From contig JAKVBK010000003.1 of assembly GCA_022447275.1 (NCBI GenBank), positions 62,001 to 126,000 on the forward strand: 64,000 nucleotides of DNA. Direction: 5' to 3'. Position 1 is the first letter of the stretch; each line of letters starts with the position of its first letter. This DNA is from Oceanicola sp. GTDB lineage: Bacteria > Pseudomonadota > Alphaproteobacteria > Rhodobacterales > Rhodobacteraceae. Shown one piece after another: positions 32,197 through 41,095 of the stretch. Made by a program: the position numbers and the translations under genes. The notes beneath the pieces were generated by a model. It did not search any database and was not told the DNA's origin. It worked only from the letters and a program-made list of their open reading frames with translations.

Positions 32197-33957
32197 ATGA
32201 AAATGATCGGGGCGACCTTGCGTCTATATGTGGCGCTGATCTGCGGCATGGTGTGCCTTCTTTCGGGGCTGGCCAGTGCTGCGCCTTATGCGGCCATGGT
32301 GATGGATGCGCGCAACGGGAAGATCCTGCATTCGCGCAATGCCGATACCCGGCTGCATCCGGCATCTTTGACCAAGATGATGACCCTCTATGTCGCGTTT
32401 GAGGCGGTTCAGAATGGTGAGCTGAGCATGGACACAAAGATAACCGTGTCCCGCAAAGCCGCTGCAGAGCCGCCCTCAAAGCTGGGTCTGCGTGCCGGTC
32501 AGAAAATTGCACTGAAGTATCTCGTGCGGGCGGCGGCAATCAAATCCGGAAACGACGCTGCTACGGCCATCGCTGAAGGAATTTCCGGCTCGGAGGCGGC
32601 CTTCGCCCGCCGGATGAACCGCACGGCCAAATCACTGGGCATGACGCGTACAACCTTTCGCAATGCCCATGGCCTGACCCAAAACGGCCACTTGTCTACG
32701 GCCCGCGATATGACCGTTCTTGGGCGTGCGCTGTTCTACCACTATCCGCAGTATTACAACATCTTCAAACGCCGGACGACCGATGCTGGCGTGCGTGAGG
32801 TGTCCAACACCAACCGCCGCTTGCTCAACGCCTATCGGGGCGCTGATGGCATCAAGACGGGTTATACGCGGGCGGCTGGCTTCAACTTGGTGGCCTCTGC
32901 CGAACGCAACGGAGAACGCATCATAGCAACCGTCTTTGGCGGCCGATCCACGGCAACGCGCAATGCCCGCGTGGCTGAATTGCTCGATCTCGGTTTCAAG
33001 CGGGCCCCGCGCCGCGTGGCGACCGCCGCACCATCCCGCCCGGGCTACGCTGGAAATGCGGGCGCGAACCCGCCGGGCAAGGTTGTCCGCCTGTCGGGCG
33101 CTGTGAAGAAATCCCTGCACCCGCAGCTGCGCCCGGGCGCACGGCCTGCGCCGGAACTGTTGCTGGCCATGCAGGAAGGCATCGCAGAGGCGGTTGAGAC
33201 AGCCGCGTTGACCCCTGCCGCCCAACCTTCCCCCCCAGCGGGCACGGCGCCCCTGGCCCGTCCGGAAAGCAGCTCTGCCAGCGCACCAGCTGCAGCGGAG
33301 CAGCCGTCTGATGACACGCTTAATCTCGCGGCACTGGCGCAAGCTGAGCCAACGCCCGCAGTGTCTGACGCCCTTGCTCAGGCACGTGCGGCCCTGACAG
33401 CCGCCGCCCGCGTGCCCGCAGATGCGCCGCTGGTCGAGGCCCAGACAGCAGCGCCCCCAACTGTTATCGTGGCAAAGGCCACGCCCCAAACCGTGCGCCC
33501 AAAGGCCCGTCAAGTGACTGTGGCCAGTGCTGCGCCCACGGCAGCACCGGCGCCAGAGAGCAGCGCTTCGGTGCAGCAAGTTGCCCTGCAAGTGGCGACA
33601 GTGCGCCCGATGGCGCGCCCGGCACCGCCCCCGCCTGACATGACCGTGCTTGCCAAGGCCGCGCCGACCGCAAGCCCGCCGCCCAGAACCAATCTTGTCA
33701 CCCGGGTGTCCACCTCGGGCGGGCGGCTGTGGCGCGTCTCACTGGGCACCTACAGCACCCGTTTCGATGCGGAACGTGCCCTGCTGGAAACCGCATTGCG
33801 CGAGATGACAGTGTTGGATGGAGCCTTGCGCAAGGTTGTTCGGGGCAGCAGAGGCTTTGAGGCGCGGTTCCTGGGGCTCAGTGAAGCGCAAGCCAATCGC
33901 ACCTGCAGCCGTCTACAGGCACGTGGAGCCGCCTGTGATGTGGGCAGGGCCGGCTAA
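32197..33957 (+). CDS. D-alanyl-D-alanine carboxypeptidase with SPOR domain
   Basis: This 586-residue protein has a signal peptide (about 1-28) and a class A PBP5-like D,D-carboxypeptidase domain to about residue 280. The three active-site motifs are SLTK in HPASLTKMMT, SGN in KSGNDAATA and KTG in DGIKTGYTRAAG. A long Pro/Ala-rich linker (about 290-500) leads to a C-terminal SPOR domain (about 505-583, starting LWRVSLGTYSTRFDAE) that binds denuded glycan at division septa. The enzyme should trim the terminal D-Ala of peptidoglycan stem peptides in the periplasm. PBP5 homologues usually end in an amphipathic membrane anchor; here the SPOR domain takes that role. Confidence 0.92.
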   Translation: MKMIGATLRLYVALICGMVCLLSGLASAAPYAAMVMDARNGKILHSRNADTRLHPASLTKMMTLYVAFEAVQNGELSMDTKITVSRKAAAEPPSKLGLRAGQKIALKYLVRAAAIKSGNDAATAIAEGISGSEAAFARRMNRTAKSLGMTRTTFRNAHGLTQNGHLSTARDMTVLGRALFYHYPQYYNIFKRRTTDAGVREVSNTNRRLLNAYRGADGIKTGYTRAAGFNLVASAERNGERIIATVFGGRSTATRNARVAELLDLGFKRAPRRVATAAPSRPGYAGNAGANPPGKVVRLSGAVKKSLHPQLRPGARPAPELLLAMQEGIAEAVETAALTPAAQPSPPAGTAPLARPESSSASAPAAAEQPSDDTLNLAALAQAEPTPAVSDALAQARAALTAAARVPADAPLVEAQTAAPPTVIVAKATPQTVRPKARQVTVASAAPTAAPAPESSASVQQVALQVATVRPMARPAPPPPDMTVLAKAAPTASPPPRTNLVTRVSTSGGRLWRVSLGTYSTRFDAERALLETALREMTVLDGALRKVVRGSRGFEARFLGLSEAQANRTCSRLQARGAACDVGRAG

Positions 33958-33974
33958 CAGCGACCCTCTGCGGC

Positions 33975-34433
33975 TCAGATCGCGCTGTCTGCTCGCTTTG
34001 AAACGGATTTGGCGAAGGCGCGCACCCGTTCCTTGAAGCGCTGGTTTGCTTTCTGTTTGAACAGGCGGGCCGATTGCAGAAGCATTCGCGCCGGCAATGT
34101 CTGCGGCTTGATATCGACCAGAATGTCGAGCCGTGTGCGCGTGGGCGAGAGGGCAACGGTCGTCACATCGGCTGTCACTTTCAGGCCTCCGCTGTGCGAA
34201 AGCACCGTAAACCCGTTGGGTGCCGCCCATTTGTCGACCTTTGCTTCGATTTCTCGCGTGGTGCCGCGAAACGCTACATTGCCGGTCCAGGTGCAATCGG
34301 GCCCCGGTGCACCGGTCCGGTCGATCTGCCCTCCGGCACGGCGCAATTGGCGTTCGAAATTCGCAAAATCGGTGACCTCCTGAAAAACAGTCTCCTGTGG
34401 GGCGTCAATATTTTCGCTGGCTGAAAAATGCAT
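33975..34433 (-). CDS. SRPBCC-fold protein
   Basis: This 152-residue protein starts MHFSASENIDAPQETVFQEVTDFANFERQLRRAG, the usual opening of the START/SRPBCC (polyketide cyclase-like) helix-grip fold, and ends in a long basic helix (ARMLLQSARLFKQKANQRFKERVRAFAKSV). Members bind small hydrophobic ligands or lipids. No catalytic residues can be named, and the cellular role is unknown. It converges on the carboxypeptidase gene with a 17-base gap. Confidence 0.8.
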   Translation of the reverse strand: MHFSASENIDAPQETVFQEVTDFANFERQLRRAGGQIDRTGAPGPDCTWTGNVAFRGTTREIEAKVDKWAAPNGFTVLSHSGGLKVTADVTTVALSPTRTRLDILVDIKPQTLPARMLLQSARLFKQKANQRFKERVRAFAKSVSKRADSAI

Positions 34434-34473
34434 TCTGGGCCTCGATCAAACGGCAGTGAATTGGTTTATCCGG

Positions 34474-35424
34474 TCAATCAAGCCGGTCCGCAAGCCATGC
34501 AGACATCAGAAATTCGGCAATTGCGCCCTTGCGCGGGGGGCGGACCAACGCATGGGTGCCCGCAAAGACCTCCGCCACCTCTTCGCGGGTGAGCCACCGG
34601 GCATCATCAAGTTCGTTCGGGTCCACGGTAATCTCGTCTGCCAAGGCTTCCCCCTTGCAGCCAAACATGAGCGATGCCGGAAAGGGCCAGGGCTGCGATG
34701 ACAAATACGCCACAGGGCCAACGGGCACCCCGGCTTCCTCGAACACCTCCCGCCGGACAGCGTTTTCCAGTGTTTCGCCAGGTTCGACAAAGCCGGCCAA
34801 CAGGGAATACATCCCCTCTGGCCAACCCGGAGAGCGCCCGACCAGCAGGGCATTCCCCCGCGTGATCAGCATGATCACTACAGGATCTGTGCGTGGAAAA
34901 TGCTTGGCCCCGCAGGACGCACAATCCCTTTGCCAGCCCGCCATGCGCATCGTGGTCTTGGCGCCGCATCGGGCGCAATGGCCGTGCGTATCGTGCCAGT
35001 TCTGCAAAGCTTTCGCTGTGGCGGCCAGTTCTGCATCCCGCCGTGACAGGCGTGTCATCACCCCGCGCAGTTCAGCAAAGCGCGCATCGGGGGCACTGGG
35101 GTGGGCTTGCTCGGTGGGATCAAAAAAGGCGCTCATGGCGGCTTCGTCCACCTCTGGGGACCAGCCCGTGAGGTTCGCTGCGAAATAGGGAACGCCGTCA
35201 GAGCGGCCGAGAAACAGCATGTCTGCGCTGGCATCTTCCAGGATGGCGTGGCCATCCGGAACATAAGCAAGTTGATCCCGTGCATCGAGCATCGGCTTGC
35301 CGCGCCACATGGGCAGAATGCGGCCTTCGGCGCGGGCGCGTGCCAGCGCATCGGCATCGCCGCGTATTTCCGCGGCCCTGTCGAGGCCGGATGTTCCGAA
35401 GGTAACGGCTTCTGCGTCGCGCAT
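34474..35424 (-). CDS. nudC: NAD(+) diphosphatase / deNADding Nudix hydrolase
   Basis: This protein has the NudC layout: an N-terminal domain, a zinc ribbon (CARCGAKTTMRMAGWQRDCASCG, four Cys) and a Nudix domain with the box GFVEPGETLENAVRREVFEEAG, followed by the NudC-specific YLSSQPWPFPASLMFGC. NudC cleaves NAD(H) to NMN and AMP and removes NAD caps from RNA. ATG 35424 (316 residues) is preferred over ATG 35460, because a GGGGA element sits seven bases before it and the upstream ATG has none. Confidence 0.92.
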   Translation of the reverse strand: MRDAEAVTFGTSGLDRAAEIRGDADALARARAEGRILPMWRGKPMLDARDQLAYVPDGHAILEDASADMLFLGRSDGVPYFAANLTGWSPEVDEAAMSAFFDPTEQAHPSAPDARFAELRGVMTRLSRRDAELAATAKALQNWHDTHGHCARCGAKTTMRMAGWQRDCASCGAKHFPRTDPVVIMLITRGNALLVGRSPGWPEGMYSLLAGFVEPGETLENAVRREVFEEAGVPVGPVAYLSSQPWPFPASLMFGCKGEALADEITVDPNELDDARWLTREEVAEVFAGTHALVRPPRKGAIAEFLMSAWLADRLD

Positions 35425-35582
35425 GATCTGGTCCCCCTGCTTCTGTGGCAGGGGTGACATAGTGGAGCGGGAATGGACAGGGGCAAGAGGCCCTTGCCCA
35501 AAGCCGATCCCGCCGCTACCTGCGACATGCCCGGATGCCCGGCCCTGATGCCCGGCACCCCAACAAGTTTGGAAGGTGGATG

Positions 35583-36248
35583 ATGTTTGCTGCTGCGCTG
35601 TTCGATCTGGATGGACTTCTGCTGGATACCGAGGCCGTTTTTCATGCGGTTGATCTGGAAGTGCTCACTGCCCACGGCGCAGATCCAGAGGAGGCCCGTG
35701 CTGCGGTTGATGCGATGGTTGGCCAGGATGAAACCGCGTGTCGGGCGATCCGCGAGTCACGCTTCCCCACGTTGGATTTTGATGCGGTCAACGCAGATTG
35801 CCGAGTGCGAATCGATGCCATCTTTGCGAAGGGCATTCCTGTTTGCAGGGATGTGATCCGCCTCTTGGACGCTCTTGATGCGCATGGAATTCCGAAGGCC
35901 GTCGCAACAAATTCTTCCAAGACGCAGGGCTGGCGCAAGCTGGGATTGGGGGGGCTGGAGCCGCGCTTTGACGTGCTGATCGGCTATGACATGGTTGCCG
36001 CCGCCAAGCCCGCGCCTGATATCTTCGTGGCCGCCGCTGAAGCATTGGGACAAAGCCCTGCGCAGTGCATTGCCTTTGAAGACAGTGACACCGGCGCGCT
36101 GGCCGCGCGCCGCGCTGGCTGCACGGTGGTGCAAGTGCCTAATCTCCAGAGGACACCGAGCGCCCATGCGGATTTCGCCGCTGAAACCGTTTGGGAAGGC
36201 GCGCTTGCGGCAGGGCTTAATCTGGACCGGGCACCAGTTATTCGGTGA
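35583..36248 (+). CDS. HAD-IA phosphatase (phosphoglycolate phosphatase-like)
   Basis: Of two adjacent ATG codons, the one at 35583 lies six bases after GGAAGG and is preferred. The 221-residue protein begins with HAD motif I (ALFDLDGLLLDTEAVFHAVD), has a helical cap, motif II AVATNSSKTQGWRKL, and motifs III/IV KPAPDIFVAAAEAL and AFEDSDTGALAARRAG. This is the classic beta-phosphoglucomutase/Gph-like subgroup. The substrate cannot be read from the sequence. It is divergent from nudC and precedes the NMT1-type transporter operon by 167 bases, which include a separate promoter region. Confidence 0.85.
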   Translation: MFAAALFDLDGLLLDTEAVFHAVDLEVLTAHGADPEEARAAVDAMVGQDETACRAIRESRFPTLDFDAVNADCRVRIDAIFAKGIPVCRDVIRLLDALDAHGIPKAVATNSSKTQGWRKLGLGGLEPRFDVLIGYDMVAAAKPAPDIFVAAAEALGQSPAQCIAFEDSDTGALAARRAGCTVVQVPNLQRTPSAHADFAAETVWEGALAAGLNLDRAPVIR

Positions 36249-36415
36249 CAGGGCGGCTTTGATCTGCCTAAATCATAGGCGCACTGCCTGCCCGGCGGGC
36301 ATATGACTGGCGTCTGCGCGCTGATCCTGCTGACCGGGACATGGTCGAATGGCGCTGGAGTTGGCTCTGCCCCATCTTTGTCGCCGCATACTAGAACCGA
36401 CAGGAGGTTGACCCC

Positions 36416-37432
36416 GTGTTTACGCGCCCGCTTCGTACTGCCGCTTTGGCTGCCGCCGCGCTTGTGACAGCTGCTGCTGCCCATGCACAAACCAAGGTAC
36501 CCTTTGCTCTGGACTGGAAATTCGAAGGCCCATCTGCGGCCTACTTTGCAGCCATTGATAATGGCCATTTCGGGGATGCAGGCCTCGATGTCACGATCGA
36601 GGCGGGCTCCGGCTCGACCAACACGATCCCCAAGATCGCCACGGGAGCCTTTCCGGTTGGCTTCGGTGACATCAACGCAGTCATCCGCTTTCTGGATCAA
36701 AATCCAGGTGCGCCGATCACTGCGGTGATGATGATCTATGACAAGCCGCCCTTCGCCATTATTGGCCGCAAAAGTCAGGGTGTTTCCGGGCCGGCTGACC
36801 TCGAAGGCCGTATCCTGGGCGCGCCGCCCCCGGATGGTGCCTGGGCGCAGTTCGCGGCCTTTGCCGATGCGGCGGGCATTGATCCTTCCAAGGTGACCGT
36901 GGAGCCTGTGGGCTTTCCGACCCGCGAGCCCATGTTGGCGGAAGGGGAAGTGGATGCCGTGGCGGGCTTCTCGTTTTCCTCTTTCCTCAATCTCGTGCGC
37001 CTTGGCGTGCCAGAGGAAGACATCTCGACGATCCTGATGGCCGATCACGGACTGGAGCTCTATTCAAACGCGATCCTCGTGAACACGGATTGGGCGGCAG
37101 AGAATGCAGACACGCTCAAAGCGTTCCTTGCGGCGGTTGCCGCCGGTTGGAAAGATGTGATTGCAGATCCGGAGATGGGTGCGAAGGCCGTGATTGCCCG
37201 CAACCCGGCGGCCGATGTCGCGCTGGAGCAGCGCCGGCTTGAACTTGCCACCGCGGCCAATGTTCTGACCGATTACGTAATGGCCAACGGCATGGGTGGG
37301 ATTGATGAGGCCCGTTTCGCTGCGGCGCTTGAGCAGTTGAAGCTGACCTATGAATTCCAGAACGATCCTCTGCCGATCGCATCTTATTTCGACAGCAGCT
37401 ACCTGCCGGATGGCCTGTTTGCCGTCAAATAA
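36416..37432 (+). CDS. ABC transporter substrate-binding protein, NMT1/THI5 (NitT/TauT) type
   Basis: A GTG start with AGGAGG seven bases before it gives 338 residues with a signal peptide ending about residue 23 (AAAAHAQ). The mature protein begins KVPFALDWKFEGPSAAYFAAIDNGHFGDAGLDV, the signature of the NMT1/THI5-like group that binds pyrimidine thiamine precursors, riboflavin-like or other small ring compounds. It would deliver ligand to the permease encoded at 38357. The DWKFEGPSAAYF stretch is the ligand-facing region in ThiY-like proteins, so a pyrimidine substrate is the best guess, but not secure. No TPP riboswitch is seen upstream. A terminator-like repeat follows the gene. Confidence 0.85.
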   Translation: MFTRPLRTAALAAAALVTAAAAHAQTKVPFALDWKFEGPSAAYFAAIDNGHFGDAGLDVTIEAGSGSTNTIPKIATGAFPVGFGDINAVIRFLDQNPGAPITAVMMIYDKPPFAIIGRKSQGVSGPADLEGRILGAPPPDGAWAQFAAFADAAGIDPSKVTVEPVGFPTREPMLAEGEVDAVAGFSFSSFLNLVRLGVPEEDISTILMADHGLELYSNAILVNTDWAAENADTLKAFLAAVAAGWKDVIADPEMGAKAVIARNPAADVALEQRRLELATAANVLTDYVMANGMGGIDEARFAAALEQLKLTYEFQNDPLPIASYFDSSYLPDGLFAVK

Positions 37433-37448
37433 CTGACACGGTGGTGTT

Positions 37449-37506
37449 CGGGCCCTTCGGCCCGGGCGCCGCACCCCTGCCGGGGCCTCCGGCGGGAGTA
37501 TTTTTT
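37449..37506 (+). repeat. double hairpin ending in GGAGTATTTT motif
   Basis: CGGGCC-CTTC-GGCCCG (37449-37464) is followed by GCCGG-GGCCT-CCGGC (37479-37493) and then GGGAGTA with six T residues. It looks like an intrinsic terminator or attenuator between the binding-protein and ATPase genes. The CTCC...GGAGTATTTT tail recurs after plsC at 56577-56595 in the other orientation, so this may be a dispersed intergenic repeat. Confidence 0.6.
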
Positions 37507-37553
37507 CCAAGATGATGGGCCAACCGCACGGATATGGCCCGGCGTGGGGGCCG

Positions 37554-38360
37554 ATGACTGCACTGATCGAAATTAGGGACGTGTCCCATCGCTTTGAGAC
37601 CGATAGCGGGCCATTGCATGTGCTGGATCACCTGAACATTTCGATTGAGGAAGGTGGATTTACGGCCGTTGTGGGCCCGTCTGGCTGCGGAAAGTCGACG
37701 CTGACCCGGCTGGTGTCCGGGCTGATGAAGCCGGATGAGGGTGAAGTGTGGCTGCATGGGGAGCGGGTGCGGGGCCCCCGCAGCACTGTGGGCATGGCGT
37801 TTCAGAACCCCGTTCTGCTTGAATGGCGGTCGATCCTGAACAATGTCGTTCTGCCCCTGGAGATCGTGCCCAATAAATTGACCCGTGCGCAGAAGGAAGA
37901 GCGCGCGCGCTTTCTGCTCGACCTTGTGGGTTTGAGTGGGTTTGAGGACAAGCGCCCCTCTGAGCTTTCGGGCGGCATGCGGCAACGCGCGTCCCTGTGC
38001 CGTGCGCTGGTGCATAAGCCCGAGGTGCTGATTCTCGATGAGCCTTTCGGGGCGCTTGATGCCTTCACCCGCGAAGATCTGTGGCAGACCATGCACAAGG
38101 TGAAGCAGGAAGAGCCCTTTACGGGCCTCCTGATCACCCATGATCTGCGCGAATCGATCTTTCTGGCCGATCAGGTTGTTGTCATGTCGGGGCGGCCTGC
38201 GCATACGCAATACCTTATGGATGTGCCGGCGACCGGGCCCCGCGCGCTGGATGATCTCTATACGCCAGAGGCCGCCGAGCGACTGAATATCCTGCGCCAC
38301 CAGATCCAGATCGCCCAAGGCCGCACTGCGGATGATGACCGCAAGGAGGCGGCGGAATGA
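37554..38360 (+). CDS. ABC transporter ATP-binding protein (NitT/TauT type)
   Basis: This protein has Walker A GPSGCGKSTLTRLVSG, Q-loop AFQNPVLLEWRS, signature LSGGMRQRASLCRALV and Walker B VLILDEPFGALD, followed by LLITHDLRESIFLADQ. This matches SsuB/TauB/ThiZ-like ATPases. ATG 37554 (268 residues, MTALIEIRDVSHRF) is preferred because the domain starts there and a G-rich site precedes it. ATG codons at 37512/37515 lie in the terminator-like repeat. It overlaps the permease gene by four bases (ATGA). Confidence 0.9.
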   Translation: MTALIEIRDVSHRFETDSGPLHVLDHLNISIEEGGFTAVVGPSGCGKSTLTRLVSGLMKPDEGEVWLHGERVRGPRSTVGMAFQNPVLLEWRSILNNVVLPLEIVPNKLTRAQKEERARFLLDLVGLSGFEDKRPSELSGGMRQRASLCRALVHKPEVLILDEPFGALDAFTREDLWQTMHKVKQEEPFTGLLITHDLRESIFLADQVVVMSGRPAHTQYLMDVPATGPRALDDLYTPEAAERLNILRHQIQIAQGRTADDDRKEAAE

Positions 38361-39118
38361 ACATCTCCAAAGTGATCACGCCGGTGTTGGCAGTGCTGGT
38401 ATTTCTGGGCCTTTGGGAGGCCCTCGTGTGGGTCAATGACTGGCCGAATTACAAGATGGCGTCCCCGTCTGATCTCGGCCCCGCGTTCACGCGCTACTGG
38501 GAATTGTTCCTTGTTTATGGCTGGCAAACCCTATGGCGGACGGTTGCGGGATTGCTTTTGGCCATTGTTGTGGGCACGGCGCTGGGCATGATCATGGGGT
38601 TTTCACGGACGATGCGGGATGGGCTTTATCCCCTGTTGGTGGGGTTCAATGCCATTCCGAAGGCCACAGTCGTGCCCATAATCGCGCTGATGTTCGTGGG
38701 CGCGCATGATTTTAACACCATCCTGATCGCGTTCATGATCTCCTTCTTTCCGATTGCCGTCTCTGTTTCGATTGGGTTGAGCACACTGGAGCCGGAATAT
38801 CGCGATATCCTTCGGTCTCTGGGCGCGAGCCAGATGACGATCTTTTGGAAGATTGCTTTGCCCAAAACATTGCCGGAGTTCTTTGGGGCTTTGAAAGTGG
38901 CGGTGACGCTGGCCTTTATCGGGACCAATCTGATGGAGATCGTCAGCCCCCATGGCCGCGGTCTGGGCGCGCTTTTCGACAGTGGCAAGACCAACTCGGA
39001 CTACCCGTTGATGTTTGCCGTGCTGATTGCCTTGGCCGTGCTGGGGATCCTTCTTTACTACGTGGTTGTGGTGTTGGAGAAGATTTTCGCCGGTTGGGCA
39101 GAGCGTCAGCCTGGATGA
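38357..39118 (+). CDS. ABC transporter permease (NitT/TauT type)
   Basis: This 253-residue membrane protein has about six helices and the cytoplasmic EAA-type loop seen as YRDILRSLGASQMTIFWKIALPKTLPEFFGALKVA. It belongs to the SsuC/TauC/ThiX-like family and forms the channel for the ligand captured by the protein encoded at 36416. Its ATG overlaps the ATPase stop, so the two are translationally coupled. The SRP RNA gene starts 49 bases after its stop codon on the same strand. Confidence 0.9.
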   Translation: MNISKVITPVLAVLVFLGLWEALVWVNDWPNYKMASPSDLGPAFTRYWELFLVYGWQTLWRTVAGLLLAIVVGTALGMIMGFSRTMRDGLYPLLVGFNAIPKATVVPIIALMFVGAHDFNTILIAFMISFFPIAVSVSIGLSTLEPEYRDILRSLGASQMTIFWKIALPKTLPEFFGALKVAVTLAFIGTNLMEIVSPHGRGLGALFDSGKTNSDYPLMFAVLIALAVLGILLYYVVVVLEKIFAGWAERQPG

Positions 39119-39166
39119 GTGACGGCCTCTTGCGAAAGTGGAGCGCGCCGGTTAGATACCCGCGTT

Positions 39167-39259
39167 GAGAGGTTGGTGCGGGCGAGCGCCTCGCCAACCC
39201 GGTCAGGTCCGGAAGGAAGCAGCCGCAACGAGCCCCGCTTGGGTCGTGTCCAATCTCTC
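39167..39259 (+). ncRNA. ffs: signal recognition particle RNA, small bacterial (4.5S) type
   Basis: The universally conserved SRP RNA apical loop GGTCAGGTCCGGAAGGAAGC lies at 39201-39220, inside a long hairpin. The ends GAGAGGTTGG (39167-39176) and CCAATCTCTC (39250-39259) pair with one G-U. About 93 nt fits the short alphaproteobacterial form without an Alu domain. It binds Ffh to target membrane proteins. Exact ends are estimated from the pairing. Confidence 0.93.
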
Positions 39260-39302
39260 ACCCTTCTCCCCATCGTTTTGCTGGTCAGGGGCCTTCGGGC
39301 GG

Positions 39303-39605
39303 TCAGGCCATGAATTGTGCCCAGATCACCAGCAGCAGAAAGCCAACCAGCGCCGCCATGACCAACTGGGCGGGGACGGCGGACAATCTGCGGAGGACGC
39401 CTGGTGGCAGGCGTCGGCCCAGAATGTAGGCCAGACCACCGGGCACCAATGCTGCCAATTGCCATTGCAAGAAGAGGGATGTCCGGTTGAGGCCGCGTGT
39501 GAAGCCATCGCCGCTCGGCGCGGTTTGATGGAGGGTCACGAAGGCTGTGACACACAAAACGGCCCAAAGGCCCAGCAGGGCAATGACGCGCTGCGGGTGG
39601 CTCAC
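39303..39605 (-). CDS. small integral membrane protein, unknown
   Basis: This 100-residue protein has three likely membrane helices (about residues 7-25, 45-62 and 78-98), with short, partly basic loops (GRRLPPGVLRRL). No family is recognised. Its start overlaps the stop of the upstream lipoprotein-like gene by four bases, so the two are co-translated and probably work together at the inner membrane. Confidence 0.65.
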   Translation of the reverse strand: MSHPQRVIALLGLWAVLCVTAFVTLHQTAPSGDGFTRGLNRTSLFLQWQLAALVPGGLAYILGRRLPPGVLRRLSAVPAQLVMAALVGFLLLVIWAQFMA

Positions 39606-40006
39606 TCCGGGTAGGTGGCGCGGCAGGTGGCGATCGCTTGGCGGGTGGCCTTGGCAACGCTTTCGCGCTTGCGCTCCAGTCCGGCCAGCTTGCGCTTTTC
39701 AACGGCCGGGTCGATCGGCACGTCTTTCTCACGCGTCATCACCTGATCCCGCCAGCAATATTCCCGCTCGATGATATTGCCCTCGGCGTCACGCCGGACT
39801 GCGCAAACCTGCCAAACCGGTGTTGTGTAGGTTTCTTCTTCCTTCGCATAACCCCTTGCGATGTTCATGCGGACCTCCTCGATCAGAGCATCCAATTTAC
39901 GCAAGTCTTTGCTTGCCCGCTGGATGCATTGCTCTTGAGGGGTTCCGCAGGCCGCCAGCAGGCCTACAAGAACAAAGGCGAAAGTAAGGGGCATGAAGCG
40001 TCGCAT
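39602..40006 (-). CDS. putative lipoprotein
   Basis: Starting from ATG 40006 (MRRFMPLTFAFVLVGLLAACG), the 134-residue product has a lipoprotein signal peptide with lipobox LLAAC at residue 20. The mature part is helical and charged, with coiled-coil-like ends (KDLRKLDALIEEVRMNIARGYAKEEE and EKRKLAGLERKRESVAKATRQ), and has Cys residues in VWQVCAVRR, EREYCWRD and ATCRATYPE. Upstream ATG 40027 is an alternative, and a longer frame would run into the hemF promoter. No function is known. It is divergent from hemF and overlaps the small membrane protein gene. Confidence 0.72.
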   Translation of the reverse strand: MRRFMPLTFAFVLVGLLAACGTPQEQCIQRASKDLRKLDALIEEVRMNIARGYAKEEETYTTPVWQVCAVRRDAEGNIIEREYCWRDQVMTREKDVPIDPAVEKRKLAGLERKRESVAKATRQAIATCRATYPE

Positions 40007-40089
40007 GGCGAAACGATAGCCTTTCATTGCAAGATACACCAAGGAAATTCGGATTCGCGCTGCGACTGTCAACTCTGATTTGCAGTTAG

Positions 40090-40107
40090 TGTCTAGTGTG
40101 CTAGACA
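40090..40107. promoter_or_regulatory. candidate PpsR/CrtJ site upstream of hemF
   Basis: TGTCTAG-TGTG-CTAGACA is a perfect 18-bp palindrome that fits the published PpsR/CrtJ consensus TGT-N12-ACA (more strictly TGTc-N10-gACA). It overlaps a possible -10 element and lies 28 bases before the hemF ATG, so binding should repress transcription. A site with the same geometry lies between hemE and hemC. Confidence 0.65.
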
Positions 40108-40135
40108 TATTCCGATACCACGAAGGACGGCCCCC

Positions 40136-41029
40136 ATGACGGAACTCTTTGATGATCACAAGGCGCGCGCCAGTGCTTGGTTTCGCAGTTTGCGCGACGA
40201 CATCGTTGCCGCCTTTGAGGCCCTGGAAGACAGTCAGGAAAAAGGGCCCTTCGCCGATCTGCCCGCGGGCCGCTTTGAGGTAACCGAAACGCGCCGCAGC
40301 TCCGAAGACGGATCCGACGCTGGTGGTGGCCTCATGAGCGTGATGCGGGGCGGCAGAGTGTTTGAGAAAGTTGGCGTCAATGTCTCAACTGTCTATGGCA
40401 AGCTCGCGCCGCGCGCGCAGGCCGCAATGGCCGCCCGTCGGGATTTGCCGGGCATAAAGAGTGATCCGCGCTTCTGGGCCGCGGGCATCAGCCTTGTTGC
40501 CCATATGCGCAATCCCCATACGCCGGCGGTTCACATGAACACCCGCATGTTCTGGACGCCGCAGGCATGGTGGTTTGGTGGTGGTTCTGATCTCAACCCC
40601 TGCATTGAGGTGCCAGCCGACACAGCCGCCTTCCATGCTGTGCTGCAATCCTACTGCGACCGTCACAACACGGAGTATTACCCCCGGTTCAAGGCCTGGG
40701 CCGATGAGTATTTCTACGTGCCGCACCGCAACCGGGCGCGGGGCGTTGGCGGGATCTTCTATGATGATCTGAACACCGGCGACTGGAACGCGGATTTCGC
40801 CTTTACTCAGGATGTGGGGCGCGCCTTCCTGCCTGCTTTCCTGCCCATCACCGAGCGCCATCGCAATGATCCTTGGAGCGAGGCGGACAAGGAGGCGCAA
40901 CTGGTGCATCGGGGCCTTTATGCGGAGTACAATCTCGTCTATGACCGCGGCACAAAGTTCGGGCTTGAGACCGGACATGATGCAAACGCGGTGCTGATGA
41001 GCCTGCCCCCCCTGGCCAAGTGGACCTGA
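40136..41029 (+). CDS. hemF: oxygen-dependent coproporphyrinogen III oxidase
   Basis: This 297-residue protein matches HemF throughout: SVMRGGRVFEKVGVNVSTVYG, the hallmark HMNTRMFWTPQAWWFGGGSDLNP, YLPHR-like FYVPHRNRARGVGGIFYDDL, and a C-terminal YNLVYDRGTKFGLETGHDANAVLMSLPP. It decarboxylates two propionates of coproporphyrinogen III with O2 to give protoporphyrinogen IX. The upstream palindrome at 40090-40107 suggests redox or light control. The next gene, an MFS transporter, is in the same reading frame, with only a single TGA between them. Confidence 0.95.
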   Translation: MTELFDDHKARASAWFRSLRDDIVAAFEALEDSQEKGPFADLPAGRFEVTETRRSSEDGSDAGGGLMSVMRGGRVFEKVGVNVSTVYGKLAPRAQAAMAARRDLPGIKSDPRFWAAGISLVAHMRNPHTPAVHMNTRMFWTPQAWWFGGGSDLNPCIEVPADTAAFHAVLQSYCDRHNTEYYPRFKAWADEYFYVPHRNRARGVGGIFYDDLNTGDWNADFAFTQDVGRAFLPAFLPITERHRNDPWSEADKEAQLVHRGLYAEYNLVYDRGTKFGLETGHDANAVLMSLPPLAKWT

Positions 41030-41095
41030 TCCGAGATTACTGAGCAGACTGTTTCCACCCGACGTCTCGTTGCTGTTCTGTCGGCATCCAATTTC

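Noticed and set aside
36249..36415. Possible TPP riboswitch upstream of the NMT1/THI5-type binding protein
   Set aside because: The conserved CTGAGA and ACCTGA blocks of the THI element are not present.
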